This document shows positions 35,401 to 39,174 of a DNA stretch of 39,174 nt, one piece after another. The DNA comes from Spirosoma sp. (GTDB taxonomy: Bacteria; Bacteroidota; Bacteroidia; Cytophagales; Spirosomataceae): assembly GCA_014377625.1 (NCBI GenBank), contig JACMPG010000196.1, positions 1 through 39,174 of the forward strand, in the 5' to 3' direction. The notes beneath the pieces are model-generated. The model was not told where the DNA came from. It did not search any database and saw only the letters and a program-made list of their open reading frames with translations. The number at the start of each line of letters is the position of its first letter. The first letter of the stretch is position 1. Made by a program: the position numbers and the translations under genes.

Positions 35401-37086
35401 TTTCTTCTCCTCCTGAACAATCTTAGACACCGATCTGCCGCCCAACATTGGAAACTCATAAACCTCCGTTGTAGGGTTTCGCTCCAGCGACTCACCCGTA
35501 ACAAGGTCATCCAGCAGGTTATCGAAGTCGGTTCGTTTGGTTGTCGGCCAGTTCATGGCCCAGAATAGAATGTCTTTTTTAGGCTGCACTTTGCCGCCAA
35601 TGACGCTCAGCAAGAGCAGGTTCCCGTAAAGTTGCTTTGTTTCGGGCGCGTCATTCAATTTGTGCAGGGCTGTCCGGTACGAGTCAACCAAATTCACAAT
35701 GCTGTCTTTCTTAGCTTCGGCGAGGTTTTGCTCAAAAAATTTCAGTAATCGGTCGGGTGTAAAAAGGTTCAACTGGCCATCTGCCGTTTGAATTTCCGTT
35801 GCCTCCAGGAATGGCTCCAACGCGCCCGCCTTCGTTTCGTCTGGACTCAGGAAGTTGAACATCGAGCGCGTACTCTGCGCAAATTCGCCCGATAGAAGCG
35901 GTAGAAGATAAGCCGATAGCGGGTGTAAAGGATACAGGTTCCTGAGTACTTTCTCCGTAATCCAGCTCTCGGGCTTATCGGGATAGAGATTGTACTTTCT
36001 GGTTCGCAACCAGGCATCGGCCAGGTAATCGTATAAAGGCAGCGCGGCAAAACCCGCCGGGTCAGGATGCAGAAAGACCATTCCCAAAATCTCTTCTGCT
36101 TCCGATTCTGTCACTTCTAACAGGTGACTTTTAAACCGACCAACAACTTTCTTTACGTCCTGCTGCTGATCTTTTCGGAGCGTAGCCGGGTCCTGGTGGC
36201 TGGCGGCTACGAACAGGATATTTGCTCCTGTACCAGGTCGTTTTATGTCCTCAATGAAGTTCTGAACAGCCAAACCCCTGCCTTCTGGCGAATTAATGAG
36301 GTTTGAGAGCATCGTACCAAACTCATCGCACAGGATAACAATTCCCCGATACCCTTTGTCGGCTACATGCTTTGCTGTTTCGGCGTAGACGGTGTAGGCG
36401 TCGTCGGCATGACCTTCCGAAAATTCGCTGCTTATGACCTCTCTAAAATGTTGTTTAAACTGCCGGTAGGCCGATTCATCAGTATTGTTCAGGAGCCGTA
36501 TAAACTCATCGGGCGATTGACTTTGTAGCCGCTTCGTAAATAAACTGTAAAGGGAAGATTGCTGATTTTTCCAGTTTGTAAGTGTTTCGGCAGCCCGGCG
36601 GTAGTTAGTGGCCGGTACGTAGTCGATACCCTCCTTCAGCAAGGCTTCGTTCAGGCCCTGCACCAAGGCGTGCGTGAAGTCTGAATCAGAAGTATTTGGA
36701 ATAACGATCAGATACCGGGTGCCGTCGCCAACATAGTTGTCAAGCGTCTGGCCCAACTTGTCGTTATAAAAATCGTCTTTGCCGGTTATCGTCTGCCGGA
36801 ATGCATCAAGTACTGCCGGGCGGTTGTTGCCCAGCAAATGACCCAGCATTAGCAGCAGGTACGACTTGCCCGTACCGTATAATGCCGTAATCAGGTGTGC
36901 CTTGCGGTCGGTACTGGCGGGGAGTGTTTCGAGTATTTCCCGAAAAATCTTCCGCGAACTGGCATTAGGCAGATAGCCGTCTATTTTCTGGTCCCTTTCT
37001 GTGAGTTGGTACTGAAAATCGCGACCTACGTTAACTTCGGTTGAAAAAGCTTTAGAAAGCTGAACAAGGGTACTTAGCTTGGTCAT
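32428..37086 (-). CDS. brxC: BrxC/PglY-type large P-loop ATPase of the BREX system
   Basis: A 1552-residue protein with an ATPase module at the N-terminus: Walker A YGTGKS at ~70-75 and Walker B IVILCDEFG with D254/E255. The remaining ~1200 residues are mostly helical with no domain that I can name, which is typical of BrxC/PglY proteins (DUF499-like ATPases). It is longer than the ~1200 residues usual for type 1 BrxC. BrxC is thought to act as an ATP-driven scaffold that brings the other BREX proteins to DNA. It starts 5 nt after the 141-codon gene's stop and overlaps pglZ by one base. Confidence 0.88.
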   Translation of the reverse strand: MTKLSTLVQLSKAFSTEVNVGRDFQYQLTERDQKIDGYLPNASSRKIFREILETLPASTDRKAHLITALYGTGKSYLLLMLGHLLGNNRPAVLDAFRQTITGKDDFYNDKLGQTLDNYVGDGTRYLIVIPNTSDSDFTHALVQGLNEALLKEGIDYVPATNYRRAAETLTNWKNQQSSLYSLFTKRLQSQSPDEFIRLLNNTDESAYRQFKQHFREVISSEFSEGHADDAYTVYAETAKHVADKGYRGIVILCDEFGTMLSNLINSPEGRGLAVQNFIEDIKRPGTGANILFVAASHQDPATLRKDQQQDVKKVVGRFKSHLLEVTESEAEEILGMVFLHPDPAGFAALPLYDYLADAWLRTRKYNLYPDKPESWITEKVLRNLYPLHPLSAYLLPLLSGEFAQSTRSMFNFLSPDETKAGALEPFLEATEIQTADGQLNLFTPDRLLKFFEQNLAEAKKDSIVNLVDSYRTALHKLNDAPETKQLYGNLLLLSVIGGKVQPKKDILFWAMNWPTTKRTDFDNLLDDLVTGESLERNPTTEVYEFPMLGGRSVSKIVQEEKKRLAGLSLTDCAVIWQRLEPRLNIELTDQEEEFGANRYVRPVVAQRIVDMNGPVEELTKYYWGLSDNYVGNGLLFYLLAPTEAERRPMVDALQYSSPAQPYTFYAVPKDGAMFETVQTRTIDYCALEATLSREEVRANPNQQHNVREQVRMTEASLKTAIKKVYEPSEWIWFYAPEPGPQEFKSPTGFQNWFNTKINDLFTKGSVPVVRESVLWFKDAEKPNRRKALDILWDADKDGLHLSSSGTNRSAQERILENFLRNLKLTKDGKTLNGTVFGELKNPEPGTATGAIFRHFDKALVKGAAPIDPTEALASLLQKPFGLSRPLTLFMLTAYARANRDELVVSDAKRNLAQSLSIDLFETLMRKPQDYRLRRIDMSGPQKRYLNRLRELFTEQTARSFAEVGKQMVGWVNFLTPLQRVLIQQSNAVQVTFYESLYLFTDRMSKSGANQEKEAKEFLLDTLPASLLHLTQEQFEDDIDNGVRIVDLIRQFKEFPIRKEREFRLETLALMAKQVFGETLVNKEDIRKITEDWFRQLGDGKKRAVHEQPKLNDWIGIIRNGPGRKDLLEVYLSDLTENPDKDWTGNLMVCQAQYINEFKAYRKTIEEYTKGPIPTYRTIARAVFEVSETECPDEVTFSTLFANWYARLSNQVKSHLFDDKAVHSFLDTVNSSLSTRQRFLVVIPTRWRDVEKLPSYLPAEWEDWSESQTRAVASEYQRCYQLINDWKPAVSEAEYFGKVGDVFGLSNTETIDALKQGLINQWMPGLPERTRTKSWSAMNTIEAQFMTHLTGSDFYDFMTQTLSKQYGLPTLQTMDDATLLVMERKLESIRTRIETYRRPINEVIGILEKKPHDTVAEYQNTLYAALRDTEAFENKADKDATLLLGDIPRLLLREVRQNTGFDVIVPTLAGQFGLPEDHHVWSREEQLTFVRSTKEQIAALKAWRFPEDRKMADAKAELSKVLLKTRQDYGLSASQMQKIVNDILGEQSPNGHV

Positions 37087-37091
37087 CGGGT

Positions 37092-37517
37092 TTAAGAAGA
37101 TTCCTCCGACAAGTTAAGAGTATGACTCTGGGTCGCAGGGGTACGTTGGAAGATTTGATCAAACTTTTTGAAGATTTTTCTGGAATAAAGCAGAATTATA
37201 AGGGCCTGACGTGGTTCTTCAGCAGCCAGCTTAGGACCAAACAAGTCCAAAGTTCCCTCTGGCATGCGTGGTGCTATGAACAACTCTAAATTTAAAAGCA
37301 GTACTGCCTTGTTCCCACCTGCTTCCCTAATCTTTTTTAATAGCTCGTCGTCAGTGAGCAAAAGGTGCTTGTCATACAGGTCGGCGCAATCAACAACTGT
37401 CGCGTTGGTCTGCCTGAGGTTCGTCACAACCTGACCGTATAGTTCATATGCCAGTACTATACCTGTTCGTTTTTTACCGTCAGACTGTATATGCTGAACA
37501 AACTCAGAGATTCTCAT
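37092..37517 (-). CDS. Small BREX-operon protein of unknown function
   Basis: A 141-residue protein overlapping the DUF4007-like gene by 14 nt and ending 5 nt before brxC. It has alternating strands and helices (TGIVLAYELYGQVVTNLRQ, KAVLLLNLELFIAPRMPEGTLDLFG, RQALIILLYSRKIFKKFDQIF) suggesting an alpha/beta fold; the pattern of a buried strand followed by an acidic residue resembles a degenerate P-loop or BrxF/BrxB-like partner, but no Walker A motif is present. Position and length recall the small accessory proteins BrxB/BrxF that sit beside BrxC in other BREX types. This comparison is by position, not by clear homology. Confidence 0.75.
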   Translation of the reverse strand: MRISEFVQHIQSDGKKRTGIVLAYELYGQVVTNLRQTNATVVDCADLYDKHLLLTDDELLKKIREAGGNKAVLLLNLELFIAPRMPEGTLDLFGPKLAAEEPRQALIILLYSRKIFKKFDQIFQRTPATQSHTLNLSEESS

Positions 37518-38289
37518 TGTAATACCGTTCTACAAGTGATAGGGGAGTTCCATCGTATAGGTAGTTAATCATGTTCAAATCTGCCGATTGCACACGCTTA
37601 GCGAGTCCCAACTCTTGAAGTGAACTCAACTGCATCTCAAGTGATCTTGAATCGTATCCAAAGAATTTTCCAATATTACCAGGCTCCTGCATCAACTCGT
37701 TGATAGAAATAGATACCCGCCCATGCCTGTTGTCATATAAAATATAAGCGACTAGTAGCGGATGGACGTTATATGGATCAGATCGGTAAAGGCGGTTATT
37801 ATGTAGTGCGAACAAATTTAGGGACTGAAAATTATCAGATTTTCGTTCAATCAATGCGTTTATGGTTCTGTTCAGTATGCCAGAGATATAGTCTTTTTCG
37901 TAGTTTGTACTGAAATCGTTGTTAAATGCCCAAGTTTCGAATTCATTAATTAATTGTACTCTTTCGGCACCACTTGCCATTTCATTCATAATGTAGTGCA
38001 AAATTGTATTTCTGTTTTTTAACGACCAATTGTATAGACAAATCCATTTCGAAAAATATTCATTTAATTTCTTGTCCTTGGATCGAATAACGTACCCTAA
38101 CTCAGAAATTTCTCTAGAACTGCTAATAAGCCCAAAATCTGTCAGATACTCTTTTATTCCCCTGACCTTTGCATAGTTTAGTCCAGATTCTGCTTGAAGA
38201 CTTTGTTCATCTTGTTCAATTAGAACCAGTATCTTAGTTATTTCCCTGATATCAACTCCAAATTTCTGGTAATTTCTCAGTGTTTGCAT
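37504..38289 (-). CDS. DUF4007-like protein of the BREX type 4 operon
   Basis: A 261-residue protein from the ATG at 38287-38289, 8 nt after the brxP stop; a start ten codons earlier would overlap brxP. The N-terminal region looks like a winged-helix module (AESGLNYAKVRGIKEYLTDFGLI, then ISELGYVI) and the following segment LNEYFSKWICLYNWSLKNRNT fits the DUF4007 pattern of G..I..D..L.E..T.WLLHY. DUF4007 genes are found beside PAPS-reductase genes in DNA phosphorothioation and BREX type 4 loci. A DNA-binding or adaptor role is inferred. The gene is distinctly AT-rich. Confidence 0.68.
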   Translation of the reverse strand: MQTLRNYQKFGVDIREITKILVLIEQDEQSLQAESGLNYAKVRGIKEYLTDFGLISSSREISELGYVIRSKDKKLNEYFSKWICLYNWSLKNRNTILHYIMNEMASGAERVQLINEFETWAFNNDFSTNYEKDYISGILNRTINALIERKSDNFQSLNLFALHNNRLYRSDPYNVHPLLVAYILYDNRHGRVSISINELMQEPGNIGKFFGYDSRSLEMQLSSLQELGLAKRVQSADLNMINYLYDGTPLSLVERYYNENL

Positions 38290-38297
38290 AGATTTGT

Positions 38298-39038
38298 TTA
38301 TATAAAACAAGCAGCACAACCCTCTTCACCTTCGTTTAAGTCATGAATTTTGTACATCAATAGATCAGAATTTTCCTCACGTGACTCAGCAACCTTTTGT
38401 TGCTTTTGGAGAAAATCTCTCTTTATTTGATTTACACGATCAGGTTGTGTCAGATCACCTAATGATTCCTTTTCATTCCAAGTATATCCTTCCTTCTCAA
38501 ACTCAGCCGCTTTTTTATAGAGTTCTGGATGCTGCTCGTACAACCAAACCCATTCAATTTTCTGCTGAAAGAAGCAAAAATAGCATCCAGAGCGACTACG
38601 GGCGTATTTGCCCACTTTGCCATCTACTTCAAAGTCAATTTCCTCGTAGTATTTAGGCACACCCACGCCACTGCCTCGAAGGATAGAAAATATGTCTTCT
38701 TTAATTGAAACTGTCTCATCATTTACAACCGGGTACGATTGGAGATGTGAGATAGGATACTGGGTAGTCTTCAGGAACCTGAAAACTAATTGGTTGAAAA
38801 GTTTTGTATTTGCATTAAGCAGTAAGTCAAGTTTCCTGTCAGATGAAAACTTCAGACTTATTACTTGATTCAATATTTCCTCGAATCCGCTGTCCGGTTC
38901 ACTGACTATCTCGGCTAAGTATGATAACAGTAAAGGGATATTCCCATTCGATAAAACCTTAACAATTACATCCTTGCTCCAGATATTTTTTCTGAATGGA
39001 AATATAGACTGGATACTTGGCTTCTTAGAGATATATAA
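38298..39038 (-). pseudogene. brxP: BrxP, PAPS-reductase-family protein, 5'-truncated by an insertion sequence
   Basis: About 246 codons of open frame remain, running without a stop from the IS boundary to TAA at 38298. The C-terminal signature is clear: HLQSYPVV, an EDIFSILRGSGVGVPKYYEE stretch, then RSRSGCYFCFFQQKIEWVWL with paired Cys, and a final GCAACFI. These are features of the PAPS-reductase/DndC-related proteins of BREX type 4. The N-terminal ATP-pyrophosphatase half with its SGGKDS loop is missing: upstream sequence switches to the left end of an IS3-family element at ~39039. A TTG at 38873 could initiate a 191-residue remnant, but it would lack the nucleotide site. Confidence 0.78.
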
Positions 39039-39174
39039 TGCTCCCCAAAACTTGGACAGGTAGGCTAACTTGAATCAATTAGTTTCGACCTACAAAATGT
39101 CCAAAAATGACCAAGTCAACTCGGCGCGTCCACGACGCAACCTTCAAGACCAAAGTGGTCCTCGAAGCACTCAA
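39039..39174 (+). mobile_element. Left end of an IS3-family insertion sequence, partial
   Basis: The proposed terminus begins TGCTCCCCAAAACTTGGACA at 39039, a 5'-TG end with a CCCCAAAACTTGGACAG core like the terminal repeats of IS3-family elements. It is followed after ~68 bp by the start of orfA. The right end and any target duplication lie outside the window. A hairpin is formed by 39052-39064 and 39089-39104 just ahead of the start codon. The exact boundary is inferred and could shift by a few bases. Confidence 0.7.
39107..39174 (+). CDS. IS3-family transposase OrfA, first 22 codons
   Basis: The ATG at 39107-39109 opens a frame reading MTKSTRRVHDATFKTKVVLE, then Ala-Leu, and runs off the window. 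The pattern RRxxxxxFKxKVxLEAL is the conserved start of the HTH of IS3-family OrfA (HTH_Tnp_1). In complete elements OrfA is joined to the DDE-containing OrfB by a -1 frameshift; that part is not visible. An ATG at 39097 is in another frame. Confidence 0.8.
   Translation, partial: MTKSTRRVHDATFKTKVVLEAL

Noticed and set aside
38298-38873. Treating the 191-codon TTG-started frame as an intact small gene
   Set aside because: The open frame continues upstream without a stop to the IS boundary and the sequence is the C-terminal part of a larger PAPS-reductase-family protein, so it is a remnant.

Overview
The window looks like chromosome from a member of the Bacteroidota, most likely Cytophagales (Spirosoma-like). 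Evidence: SecD and SecF are fused in one long protein, sigma-70-type signals resemble the Bacteroidota form (-7 TAnnTTTG), Shine-Dalgarno sequences are weak, and lipoprotein and signal-peptide genes are typical of that group. Most of the sequence is moderately GC-rich with compact genes; the last ~1.5 kb is clearly more AT-rich. No rRNA, tRNA or CRISPR array was recognised.

Region 1 (1-28.6 kb) is ordinary backbone. It holds, in order: the start of a probable DUF2892 membrane protein (cut by the window edge), a Crp/Fnr regulator, an APC-family amino acid permease, SecDF, a small membrane protein, NadC, a class A beta-lactamase-like serine hydrolase coupled to endonuclease III, an ECF sigma factor with a small overlapping partner gene, a lipoprotein, dihydrolipoyl dehydrogenase, a TlpA-like lipoprotein, RsmH, an endonuclease/exonuclease/phosphatase-family protein, a YifB/ComM-like ATPase, a YciH/SUI1 protein, a tricorn-like S41 protease, a small HTH gene pair, a secreted amidase, a PIN-type toxin-antitoxin locus with a frameshifted toxin, an M28 peptidase and a large zinc metalloprotease. 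Several intergenic spaces carry long perfect or near-perfect inverted repeats; some look like terminators and some like dispersed REP-type elements.

Region 2 (28.6-39.04 kb, minus strand) is a phage-defence operon of BREX type, closest to type 4. Transcription order is brxP (PAPS-reductase family, 5'-truncated), a DUF4007-like gene, a 141-codon gene of unknown function, brxC (large P-loop ATPase), pglZ (alkaline-phosphatase-fold) and brxL (AAA+ ATPase lacking the C-terminal Lon-like domain). Spacing is 8 nt or less, or the genes overlap, so this is one transcription unit. There is no PglX methyltransferase; a DndC-related sulfur-chemistry protein occupies that role in type 4.

Region 3 (39.04 kb to the end) is the left end of an IS3-family insertion sequence reading outward. 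Its terminus falls inside the open reading frame of brxP, so the first gene of the BREX operon is interrupted or deleted in this genome, and its native promoter is separated from the rest of the operon.
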